The notes under the pieces were generated by a model. It had not been told where the DNA came from and searched no databases. It saw nothing but the letters and a program-made list of their open reading frames with translations. A stretch of 64,000 nt of DNA from Gonium pectorale (lineage: Eukaryota > Chlorophyta > Chlorophyceae > Chlamydomonadales > Volvocaceae), in contig LSYV01000018.1 in NCBI GenBank assembly GCA_001584585.1, positions 823,137-887,136 on the forward strand, written 5' to 3'. Shown one piece after another: positions 12,301 through 23,300 of this stretch. The position numbers were made by a program, and so were the translations under genes. Numbering within the stretch: position 1 is the first letter of the stretch; every line of letters begins with the position of its first letter.

Positions 12301-15300
12301 TCTTGTGCTCCCCAATAAACCGCGACATGTGCGCCAACATGTGCAACAACTGGTTTACAAACTGCTCTGCACACCCATCCACCCTCCCAACGCCCGCCCG
12401 CCCACCTGGCCCAGCAGCTGCAGCACCTTGACCTCCAGGGGGGCCCCCTGGCCGCCCCGGCCCCGAGCCGCGTTGGCCATCAGGTGCAGGCGGGCAACCT
12501 CAACCTCGCTCAGGCCTGGCGCAGAGGCAGGGCGATGCGGGAAAGATGTGAAGGGATTGTGCGGTAGTTCCATCAGAAGACCGGGTTCAATGTCGGGCGG
12601 GGTGTGAATGTGGGGCGCAGCTGGCCAAGAGGCTTGCCGCAGAAGGTGGTGAAGCGGGACAGCCAGAGGCTTGGGGCCTAGTGTGTCACACACAGCCACG
12701 GCTTCACGTACACCTCCTCCGCTGCCCTGCTTTCATAGACGCTACCCATGGCCCTGGCCCTGGCGGTGCGCGTCCCGCCCTAGCCCCAAAGCCGCAATGC
12801 GTTGCCGTCGCACCTGCGCTGCCTTCCCCGCCCTCGCCGGCACTTTTGAGATCTGCCCCCGCCCCCGCCGTGCCGCTGTCGCTGCTGCCGCTCCCCGCCG
12901 TGCTGCCACCGCTGCCGCCGCCTCCCTCTCCTCTTCCGCCCTTCTCCCCCAGCTCTGCGGTCGCCGAGCTGCCATGCCGCCGGCCGGTGCCGCCGTTGGG
13001 CTGAGGCAACGGCTCCTGCGATTCGCCATTGGTACGCATGAGGCACGCTGCCAGGCCGCTGCCACCCTTCTCCAGGTCAGGGTCGATGAACACCGATGGG
13101 TCGCGATTGGTGGAGGCACCGAGCATGGAGGGCGCGGTGGAGCGGTTGATTCCGGAGAGCGTAGTCGTGCTGCGCTGCAGGCGGTGGTAGCGTACCCACA
13201 GCACCAACGTCAGCAGAGCGAGAAGCAGCGTGCCGCCTGCAGGGACGGGTGAGGCACAGTGAGCCTCCTTGCAAAGTTCTCGAGGTGCAGGAGCTGTCAG
13301 CCCCGAGAAGGTGCAGTTGAGGGCATCCAGGCACGGCGGCGCGGCGTTGGTAGCACACAACCTCCCCCAAATCCCTTCATATGCATCCCCGTGCACATCG
13401 GCACGGAGACCACAGCACGCCCCACTCCTCCCCGCCCTCCGCGCCACCAGCTGTACTGCTATCCCGGTCCCAGCCATACAGCCCATGCAGGCATTCAGCA
13501 CATCCCACCTGACGCCAACCCGGCCCCGGACCCCACCCCCCCAAACACCCACACACACGCACCGACCCCCGTTCTGACCGGAACCCAGCCCGCCAGGCTC
13601 CTTGACTCACCTCCCAAGCCAACCCCCAGCCCGATCGCCATGTTGCTGTTGTTGCCCTCCTCCTCGCCCTCGCCCGTCACGACACGGGATAGCGCCGCAG
13701 CCAGGCACAAGTCCCCTCCTTTGGTCGCCAGGCACTCGTTGCTGACCGGGTGGTCGCAAATACCGTACGAGTGGTAGAAGAAGGAGTTGTAGCCTCCGTT
13801 GCTAGCCACGGCGCCCTCCACAATTTGGTTATATGTGCCATACAAGACCATGTCAAGGTAAGGCGTGCGACACATGGCCTCGCCGGCCGCTGTCGTCCAG
13901 CAAAGCTGGCCCGTCTCGTCCACGCCCGTGCCGAGGCCGCGCGCCGCGATGTTGCGGGGCTGTGACGAGACGGTATCCACCAGGCCAGCGGCGGGGGAGG
14001 CTGGCGGCAGGGAGAGAAGCTGTCCCAAAAACACGTCGAAGGGAAGGCTGCAGATGGGCGGGTGGAAAATGAGGATCAGGGGAAGGGGGCGCATGGCAAG
14101 GATGGGTGGTGGTGGGAGGCAAGAGATGGGGTCAAGCATGCGAAGTGATTATGTAACGTTGAGGTACGGCGGGCAGATGGCCGACTTGTGGCCCACTGCG
14201 GCGCGTCGCCTGGCGAACAAGCAGTGAGGCGGGGGGAGGGAGACAGTGAAAGAGGAAGAGGGGGGCATAGGGACGGGGCAGCGCACGACATGCGGCCGGC
14301 GCCTGCGGCCAGCACCGGAGGGCCGTTGGCAATTCCGAAATTTCGAAATTTGCCTTGAGTGCCCCTTCCGGAGTCCCCCTCCGCTACGCCTCCGGGACGC
14401 GGCTTCCCCGCCATCCCAGCTATACAGGGGACGGCCAGCGGGAGCGCGACGGCAATCAACCTAATGGCGCACCACGCGCATCTGGCAGCCTGCTTGCGCG
14501 GCAGCCCCTGACAGAGCCCGCAGCGCAAGCCAAGCGCTGGCTCATCGCGCCATTACGCCCTTGGCGGGCCCCTCTTGCAGGATCTGCCACGCTGGCTACG
14601 TAGGGAAGATGCTGTCGGATGCTGCCAGCACAGGACTGCCGGTGCCGCGCTGCGGACTGCTGCAGCCACGCCTGCGCCACGTCACTACGTCTAGCGTGGC
14701 GTGGGGCCCAACCGGTGCTGGGAACATTCACCAGCCGCTGTCCGCCTTCCATCCGGCCGCGGGGTGACAGCCCGTCGCCGCCGCCGTTCCCCATGCCTCG
14801 GCGCATCCGGCGGCGCTGCGTAGCGCCCCCACGACTGTCCTTGTACCTTGTTTGCACCGCATCCAACAATGGTGGTGCCTCTCAGTAGAACCCACCATGC
14901 CGCCCTGTGATTAATGCTGCCGTTGTACAGCACCGCGCCTCCGTCCGAGCGAGTGAGAAAGTCCAGGTGTTGGCCAACCCTGGCGGAAGGAAGAGAGAGA
15001 AGTACCCAGGGGCAGGAGGGTCGAGGCGGTCATAAGCGAGCGCGTGTGGCGCGGACGGTGTGTTCGGTGGTGGCTCTGGCAGCGTGGGCAGCAGAAATCG
15101 CACGTGTTGAGGCCTTGAAGACCCTTGAAGGGGGAGGCTATTCCCACGAATCCATCGGCAAGTCCATTACGCGCCCTGGAATCAAAAGACGAGAAACCAG
15201 TGGACCGTGATCCTGCTTCCTCCTCTCGATCCGACCCACCCCGACCCGCACCACCTCTGCCACCTCAATTGCCCGCGGTTGCCAACTCAATCGGCCCCGC

Positions 15301-15868
15301 GGCCAATACATCATACCCCGCACACGAACATACCCGCGGAGGATACCAGAGAGGATGATCCTTTCGAACGTGAGCGTGAGGTTTGGCTTCAGACGCACTT
15401 TATTTGCTATATAGTTCACTGAGGGGCCGGGGTGGGGGGAGCAAACGTGAGTCGCCCAACACCCCAACGTGCAATCGCGACTCCTAGGTGCCAAGGTGAT
15501 ATTTTCACGCACCTGCGAGGTACGTAAGATGCCGCCCCGGCGACCCCGCAATCCTCAAGTCTCGAGTCAGGTTAACGGTGAAGGTTGGGGCGTCATTCGC
15601 ATCCAAAGAAATGTCATTCGCAAGCTCAATGTGCTCAATTCCTGCGACCAGAGAGGCGTTCCTCTGAGCTCGGCATTCCGGGGCTGTTCCGCTGCGTGGG
15701 AGGTCGCAGACGTGGACTCGCAAGGAGAGACCTGCCTGGTTGAACCAGCAATGCGAAGAACTCCTTGGAGCTGGAGGCCGTGCCTGACGACGCGTCGCTG
15801 CTGACGAGCGCCGTCAGCAGGGCCAACCCAAGCAGTAGCCCAGCTGCACGGAGTCTGCCAGCCTTCAT
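6381..15868 (-). CDS. Receptor-like protein kinase, non-RD, TKL-type
   Basis: Exons (descending): 15868-15736, 15641-15513, 15406-15334, 14979-14847, 14047-13611, 13236-12814, 12515-12406, 12089-12065, 11757-11568, 11274-11222, 10948-10861, 10498-9161, 8770-8539, 8232-8133, 7952-7828, 7526-7456, 7153-7127, 6849-6381. Phases agree at every junction. One ectodomain exon between 14846 and 14048 is unresolved (phase 0 in, 2 out). At least 1385 residues. Order: signal peptide (GLLLGLALLTALVSSDASS), ectodomain with IEHIELANDISL and DFLTRSDGGAVLYNG, membrane span GGGTLLLALLTLVLWVRYHR, Gly/Ser-rich juxtamembrane, kinase domain. Kinase motifs: glycine loop GQGSFGKVYKG, lysine in LVALKAQ, helix-C glutamate in VMEAAISSAI, hinge LEYCDCGSL, catalytic HGDVKASN, KVSDFGLS, SPE, CWQADPAKRPSFEDI. 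The catalytic loop reads HGD, so it is a non-RD kinase. Inserts of about 400 residues (after the hinge) and about 50 residues (before DFG) are low complexity. The C-tail is Gln-rich. Ligand unknown. Confidence 0.88.
14332..14352. repeat. AT-rich iterated gaaattt in an intron
   Basis: The words ccgaaatttcgaaatttgcc form a short overlapping inverted/direct repeat that stands out from the surrounding GC-rich intron of the kinase. It may be an end of a small decayed element; no partner end was identified. Confidence 0.35.
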
Positions 15869-16520
15869 CCTAGCTAGCCAGCTTCATTCAATGTGCACAG
15901 TCCAGGATTGGGCCAGTATCACGCCCAAATCGCGTTGCTTCGGCCTTGGGCCACGAAGGCGGGCCATGCTACGTTAGCAATAACTTGCCAGCATCAATGT
16001 GAGCACAGTGACCTGGTGAACGTACGGCAATACATTTCGCTAGCGACCAAGCGTTCACAAAAGCCCTCCGCCGGGCCACCGTTCTAGGAGCAAGCGGGCG
16101 GGGGCTGGTGGCCCGGTGTCAGTAGAAGATGCCCAACCGTCATCGTCCGTAGACGTGACCAGCGCCGTCAAGTGACACACCCGCCCAACCCAAACAGTCG
16201 ATTGAACCAAGGGAGGAAACCCTACCGACAAACGATCACCTAAGGATCGTGAGGTGCAAAGGCGCCGTATTGTGCTCGCACAGGCTTGGCCCTTGACCCT
16301 ACCCCACCGTTCGCACTTCGTCCATGGGACACTACCACCACGATCACCCCGGCTTCGACGGACGTGCAACCTGTACCCTGAGTGCGCCCTTCACTGATGT
16401 AACCCTGCGCCTTCATCGCGAGCATACAGGTCACGCTTGGAACAACCCCTGTGATCACGGTTCCGCCCAAGCACACGCCACGAGCAACCGCACGCGTTCC
16501 GGATCACATGTTAAAGATGC
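15869..16520. other. Intergenic, kinase upstream region and GT77 3' UTR
   Basis: This lies between the stop codon of the GT77 gene (16521) and the start codon of the kinase (15868), both on the minus strand. It must contain the 3' UTR of the first and the promoter of the second. No minus-strand TGTAA word and no clear TATA box were seen. No exon was recognised. Confidence 0.55.
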
Positions 16521-19500
16521 TCAGCAGTCAGGGGCATTGAAGCAGCTGCCAATGGGGTACTTGTCCAGAGCTGTCTTGTCCCCATCCACATACCTACGGT
16601 GCAACGTATGGGACGTGGGTAGTGGGTGCAGTGGCTGCAGCTAATGGTTACGGGGTGGGCGAACGGTGCCGAGCATCGCCCATGAGGACCTGGAAGTCCA
16701 ATAACGGATTTGTGGCATGCTGGATGCTTTATTGCTTCACAGAAGCGACGTCCATTAAGGCACAGGACTGCCACCGCTCAAACGCATTTGCAACCAAAAG
16801 CATCGCCGCACCGAGAACATGCATCCCACATGGTGCGGTGACATGCACGGCACTGCAAGGGTGTTGTGCATCCGGGCTGCTCCTTTGCATGGCACCTGAC
16901 AACACGCCACCGAGAAAGGGAGAGGGAGAGAACGACGAAACAACTTACCGGGCCCAGACAGACTGCATGCGCTGGAATTTATCCGGATGGTAGTTCACGT
17001 GGATCATGACGGGCACGTGGTTGGCGTACTGCGGCTCGTACCTGCAGCGGTACGACGGTACACCGTTTACGGTTAGCAGACAAGCAGCACGCAGCAGCGG
17101 TTGGCACGGGCAGGAATCAAACGAGCAGAGGCCTAGTGCAACAAACGGCGTGCCGTGCTAGACACTACATGCGCCTCCATACTGCCTCCCTAACGTGCCC
17201 CTCATACCACGAACGTCGTATGCCAGTGCAAGGCAATTCAGGCTCAGCCGTGTCTGCCAGCACCCCTGGGGGCGACTCCACCGCCTGCCACACTCGGGCG
17301 TGTAGCCCTTGCACCGTAAGCGTAGGAGCAGCACCCACGCCGAGGCCTCCTCACCGCATAGTCCGGAAAAGGCGCTTGCTGTTGACGAACTTGTCTATGT
17401 TCATGATGCGCACGGAGATGCGTGATGACTGATAGTTGTCGTGGCTGGGGAACCAGATCTCCATGTTAAAAACAGCCTGCAGTCAGTTCGCCAATGTACG
17501 AGACAGTTTGGGAGGGTAGCACCCGGGGCCCCCGTCTGACTTCCTGCAGCCGAGACGGGCCGGCCGCGTCCCCATACACAAGCCTTCACGGCGCAGATGG
17601 AAGAGCAACACCCGGGGCGGTTTGCTGCACCTGCCACCGTGAGGTTGCGCTCCGCGCACCTGGTCCCACTCCTTCTTCTTGTTGAGGCGGTCAGTGATGC
17701 GGTCCATGAGCGCGATGGTGCGGTCGTTGGGTCGGATGTAAAAGAGGCCAGAGTTGAGCGTAAAAACGCGGATGGTATGCGCCCAGCGAGACCAGCCCAT
17801 CTTGGGGTCGTCGAACACGTCGTCGTACCCTGGCAGGGGCGAGGCCAGGCCGAGAACGCACGTTGGCGAGACTTGGCAGGCGACAAAGGCCATGTCGGGC
17901 TATGCCGGGGAGCTGACCGGGAATGCGCGCTGGCGCCATGGCCACGCCGCGTGTAAGCCCCGGGCCATGTATAAGGGACACTGCTGGCACAGGAATTCCC
18001 TCCTACAGTTCGCTCGCTCTCCCGAAAAACCCGTACCATATGCTGTCCCTTCATCAAAGCCATCGCTCAGCGCCTCGACGTCCTCATCCCTGGCGGAGGG
18101 GGACACGTATAAGGTTGAGCGGCAAAAAAGGGCAGCAAGGTGCCCCAGGAATGCGACCGTCGGAAGGCGGGAGACAGCTTATCGCAGCTTGGAGGCTCGG
18201 CACAGGTTCAGGTATCCCGCAGCCATCCTGTGCTTTGCCGTGTCAAAAGGCTGCATGATGCTCTGACCACTGACAGTCCAACCCCACTGTCGTGACGCAC
18301 CTGTACAGGTGCTCGAAAGGGTTTTGTAGCGTGACGATGTCCACCTGCAGGAGAGCGGGCGGGTACCAGCAAGTGCTCATACCCAGCCGACCAGGCACAG
18401 CATTCTCATCCCCTCGAAAACGTTGGTCAATTTCACAAACACCACGAAGGGACCCTGTGCCCCACGGCGGCACTCACGTCCACGCGGTTCTGTTGCTGCA
18501 TAGCATTTTATGCCCTAAATCAACTACTCACGTCGGACAGAAGCAGCGAGTAGCCCAAATCCAAGAACTCCTGCGAGGATGATGCCATGCCGAGGTTACA
18601 GGTTAGGCAAGGGTAGGCCAAGCACGGCCAACCAGACGGGGTTTAACTTTTGGCAGAAGCTGACAGCAATGGAGGGGAAGGCCATCACGCTGACGGCGCG
18701 CGGGCAACACGGCGCCCAGCGGTTTCCCGTACGTACCTTAATAAGCTGGAACTTCTGCGCGCTGATACCGTGGTTGGAGGCAGCCTTGTCGGCAGTTTTC
18801 TGTGGCGTCTTGCGCCAGTACGCCACGCCCAGGTTCTCACACGCCTTGGCGACCTGCACGTGATAGGTCCGTGCGCGGCGATGTGCACCGATGGCTTACC
18901 TCCCAGCTCTGCCTGGAATTAGTAATCCAAAAGGGGGCGGGCGACGTGCCCGCATCACACGGCATCCGTGGGTCACGTGCCCTTGACGTGAAACATTGGA
19001 CGCCAAACGGCTACGTGCTCATCGTCCGGATTGGAGGACGGTGCGACCTTAACAGGTCGTGGGTCTCACGGTCGTGGGACACAGTACATTACCACTCGAG
19101 CCAACAGGCTTCCTTGCTACAGGGAACACTCCTAAAACCTGACACATGCCTTTAGGAATGGAACCACGACGCAGGGTGCCGACCCACATCCCAACCCGTC
19201 CGTCTGGTCCCTTTGCAACGGCCGCTGTGTAAGGCAAAAGTTAAGGGCCGCCAGGCCCAAGGAGCCCATGGCGATCTACATGCGCCGCAAGCCTCCGCCC
19301 GGTATGATACACCCCAGTGCCAGGAGGGACAGAAGAGGATACAGCGAAGAGCCAGGAGGGCGTGGATGAAGCGCTCCCACCTCGTCATCGATGGCAATAA
19401 CCATGAAGTTCTTCACGCCGGCCCGCTGGCAGCCGTCGATCCACAGCTTCAGCATGCCAAACTTCCCGTCAGGCGTGATAAGCGCACCGTTGGAGACGGC

Positions 19501-19935
19501 AGCCATGACCTCCTTATTGATGGCGATGCGCTCCTGTGCAGCAGAACATGAGAATGCATGTCGTGGTACGTGCTCGGGTGGGTCGGCTTCGTTGGGACAG
19601 TGACAAGCTCGCGGCAGAAGCTAAGCCCGACACGTGCAAAACGGGAACAAGGAGCAGCGTGGAGGGCACCAGAGCGCAGCCCGTTGGAAGCACCTCCGTA
19701 TGAATATGAAACCCGTTGTATCTGGCTGTTGTTGGGCATGCGAGCTAGGGGGTGGTCGAACCAGCACACGTACCAGGACAACGGACAGCTCGCTGCTGCC
19801 GAACTTCCCGATGTCGGTGTTGGCGGTCTGTACCTGGGCGCCCCCGCCAGCGCCCTCGCCAGCGCCCTCCTCCGCTGCAACTGCCGACCACGCCATGGCC
19901 GCTAGGCACACGAGAAGCAGTCTTTGTCGCTCCAT
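16521..19935 (-). CDS. GT77-type nucleotide-diphospho-sugar transferase (arabinosyltransferase-like)
   Basis: Ten exons: 19935-19774, 19533-19381, 18853-18737, 18570-18532, 18344-18301, 18089-18037, 17829-17660, 17476-17355, 17041-16949, 16593-16521. All are phase-consistent and give 341 residues ending in TGA. An N-terminal signal sequence (RLLLVCLAAMAWSAVAA) predicts secretory-pathway entry, probably as a Golgi type II or luminal enzyme. The body follows the plant RRA/XEG113 pattern: NKEVMAAVSNGALI, GVKNFMVIAIDDE, GVAYWRKTP, the DxD-type sugar-nucleotide site SDVDIVTLQNPF, EALSDGFDEGTAYG, MGWSRWAHT, LNSGLFYIRPNDRTIALMDR, WDQAVFNMEIWFPSH, HVNYHPDKFQRM and a short Cys-containing tail. Family members transfer arabinose onto hydroxyproline-rich glycoproteins or wall glycans. 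The exact donor and acceptor here are inferred only. Four internal exons are 39-117 bases. It shares an upstream region with the divergent dynein gene. Confidence 0.87.
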
Positions 19936-20352
19936 TTTGTTGAGGTGGGCAAGAGATCGCTTATAGGCAGCGAAATAAATTAATGGCAGGTTCGAAAGGC
20001 ACGAAGGATACTCCTGATATCACGCCATCAGGCGGAGGGAAGGCATATGGTACGGGGCGTGGGCACGGCCGCGAGAGGGTTTCAAAGACTCGGAAGGCTT
20101 GAAAGACTTGGATCCCATACGGCGCTCGTGTGAGTTTTATAGCCTTGCACCACCATACAATCTAACCGTTACAGCGCATATATACATTGTAGTTATGAAA
20201 ACATGAAGTCCATCCTTCGAGGCCCTTCCTTCGTTCCGCCTTCCTCCGCGCTATACTCTCCGCGATAGCTATAGTTTCTATCGTAACCTCTACTCGCATG
20301 ATTTTCTAAGCAATCTTGCAATCTGGCTGCATTTTTACCACTCCGCGAGGAC
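19936..20352. promoter_or_regulatory. Bidirectional upstream region, GT77 / dynein-2 intermediate chain
   Basis: These 417 bases separate two divergent start codons. The region is clearly more AT-rich than the flanking genes. It has A/T words agcgaaataaattaatgg close to the GT77 start and gcgcatatatacattgtag about 170 bases before the dynein start, which could serve as TATA-like elements for the two directions. No named motif is asserted. Confidence 0.5.
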
Positions 20353-23300
20353 ATGGCGCCTGTGCCGCCTGACTTTGAGGACACTGCCCCAGGGGACGCG
20401 CGGGTGAGCAGCTGTGCCACCGGGTGGTCCGGGCCCAAGCCGTTACGAGCCGGAACATGTCATACCAGACACACATGCGGGCTCACGGGCGTGTGTGGTG
20501 CAGGTGGACGTGGGCAGCACCTGGCGTGGCCAGATCGTGAACAGCAACACTGTGGGCACGGAAACACACCCGCTGAAAGTCGGCGAGGTCTCCACACAGA
20601 CCGGGAGCAAGGAGACGAATGGCACGCAAACGGACCAGGAGGGGGGCACTGCCTCGTCCAACACGAAAGTCCAGACGGCCGCGCTCGCCTCTTTCGTGAA
20701 GAGGTGAGATTCGTGAATGGTACTGCCAGATGTTTTCTGGTGCTGCGGTCGGGTCGAGGGCGACCTCCACGCTTATGCGGGAGCACCTGCGGGCCGCAGC
20801 CTTGGCCCGGAGCGCATCTTGAAACAGCTGAAACTAGAATCGTGGCCTGAAAGGTGCCTTGGGGAAAGCGGATTGAGGGGTGGAGGACCGGAAGGCGCCG
20901 GGGCTCCCATCCCTTGAGCTCAGCACATGCGCCCGACCCTGACCCCGGCGCCATGTCCCTTCACAGTGTTGAGGGGATGGTGCAGTCGGAGCTGACGAAG
21001 GCCATGGAGGAAGCGGAGGTGCTGGAGCCCTTCACGCGGGCGGCGGACGACGAGCAGGTGCGGCGGCGCAGGCGGGGGGCGGCAGGGGTTGGACCAGGGC
21101 AGGTAGAGGAGCCTGCTGTTAGGGTGGGGACTAGGGCTTGCGGTTTGCAGCTGTCAGCTACTTATGATAAGGTGTTCTAGCAGCCCTAGTCGTGCCCCTT
21201 GGGACGGGCCATGCTTATGTTGCCCCCTGTGCCCCCTCCTGTGTCCTGTCGCCTCCCGCCTCCCCTCTCGTCACCTGGTTCCCCCCTCACCCCTGCCCTC
21301 ACCCCCTCCCCATCCACCTCCTTGCCCCGCAGGAGCCTGCCACGTGCATCTACTACCTGTCCCCCTTCCAGCCCGACGACACGGCCGCGGACCTGAACGC
21401 CACCAGCAGTCAGCTTAACAAGCACAGGCTGGTCGTCACGTGTGTCAGCTGGAGCTGCACCGGCCAGACCATCGGCGCGGCGTTCGGCAGGTGCGGACCG
21501 ATTCCGGACTTCGCGGCGGCGAGAGGTAGTGGCAATAATGCTGGGATTGGGCTGAAGGCCCTGGGCGGGAGAGAGGGTTCGGGCGGGCCACGAGCCGTAT
21601 CGGACGACAGGCGCCCGATCGCCTGTCGTCCCACCTCTATGCCCCACCCCTACCTCGGGAGATGAGGGCTTCTCTACTAAGAAAGCCTTCCAACCCTCTA
21701 CCCCTACCTCGGACCGCCCACCTCTCCCTCGCCCCAGGTACGACGTGGAGGGCTGGTGCACATATCCCGGCGCGCTGTGCACCTGGAACCTGGGCCGCGA
21801 GACCATGAGCACCAGCCGCCCCGACCACCGCATCGACACCGACACCTGCCTCATGAGCTGTGCCTTCCACCCGGCGCACCCGGTGAGCGCCGCGGCGGGA
21901 TTCACGTGGGGCTGCAGCGGGTGCGACGGGGCGGCGCTTGAGGGGTGAAGGCGTAGGTCGGAAGCGGTCCTTGTTGAGGCCTTGAGGCGCGCTGCGGCGG
22001 CACGGGTGGGGGCGGCAGCATGGACGTCGGGGGGTGGGGACGTATCGCTCGTCGCGCCGCGCCCGGCGCACCCGGTGAGAGCGGGCTCCTCGGCTGCGAG
22101 GCATCGGTTTGGTTGGTGGGTTGAAGTGAGGCCGTGAGCCTCGGAGCTCATCGGCGTTAGGCGGTGCTGAAGCGATTGGGTTGTTGCTTACGGGTTGCCA
22201 GTGGGGTGGAGTAGAGCGTCGGCGGGTACGAGCGTTGGTGTTGAGCGGCTGAGGAGCAGCCCTCGTGGGCAAGCCTACTGCCACAGCACACGATGTGCAG
22301 CAGCTGGAGGAGTGGACCAACTGCTGCCAAGCTGACCATGTGTTTTCACCTCAATCCCACCTGACGGGACGCTGGTGAGCGGCTCAGCACCGGGCCGTGT
22401 CGCATGTGTCCGCATGGTCGTGGCATCGTGTGCCACTGGAAGTGGCGTAATGACGCCCCTAAGCGCTCAACCGCCGACCGTCGCCAGGCGCTGGTGGCGG
22501 GCGGCACCTTCAACGGCGAGCTGTACGTGTGGGACCTTAGCCTGGAGGGCGACCCGCAGCGGGGCCGCAGCGACGTGCTGTTGGACGTACGGCACATGGA
22601 GCCCATCATCAACATCACCTGGCAGTACAGCCTCACGGGTGGGTCGCGGCGAGGGTTGCAGTGCGCATGGCATGAACAGGGCGGCCACCAGCTTGCTGAA
22701 ACATCACGTCGGCCCGTTCTAGACACATCTGCCATACGGTGGGTGTTCATGCTGGTGTGATGCCAAAACCTGTCGCCCTTCTCGTCTCCCAATCCCTCGC
22801 GCAGATGCGGCCCGGTACGGCACCAAGGACAAGTCGTACCGTCTGGTGACCCTGGGCGCAGACGGCAAGGTGTTAACGTGGATGTGGCACAAGCTGGAGG
22901 CACCCATCTTCGGGTAGGGCGGTTCGCGCGTTAGTGGGATGGGGTGGGGTGTTGGTTTTCTGAGTGTTGCCGCTGCCGATGGGGGCGGGCAGGCAGCTGC
23001 TTCGGTGCAGTGGGAATCCTCTCCACGGCCTCGTGGCCCTCCCCCATCCCTGCTGCGCCAAGAACGCGCCAGCTGCTGTCTGCTGGCGTGGTTGCTTGAC
23101 CTCTCCTGTGCGGTCGTACCCAGCAAGCGTCCTCCACCAGCCCTCACATTGGCTCCACCCCCCGCGCCCTGTGGCCCCCCGCAGCTACCAGTTGCTCTTC
23201 CCGCAGCCCGGCATCGACCGCCGCTTCGTGTGGGGCGGCGCCTGCATGGCGTTCCAGCGGGAGCCTCGGGGCGCGTCGGCCGGCCAGCACGGAGGCTCAG

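Noticed and set aside
14340..14846. Candidate ectodomain exons in the kinase gene (for example ending near 14600)
   Set aside because: Several acceptor/donor combinations are possible and none gives a convincing continuation, so the exon is reported as unresolved.
16740..16943. Frame proposed as the last exon of the GT77 gene
   Set aside because: It gives no family tail. The exon at 16593-16521 is in phase and encodes YVDGDKTALDKYP, the expected C-terminal pattern.
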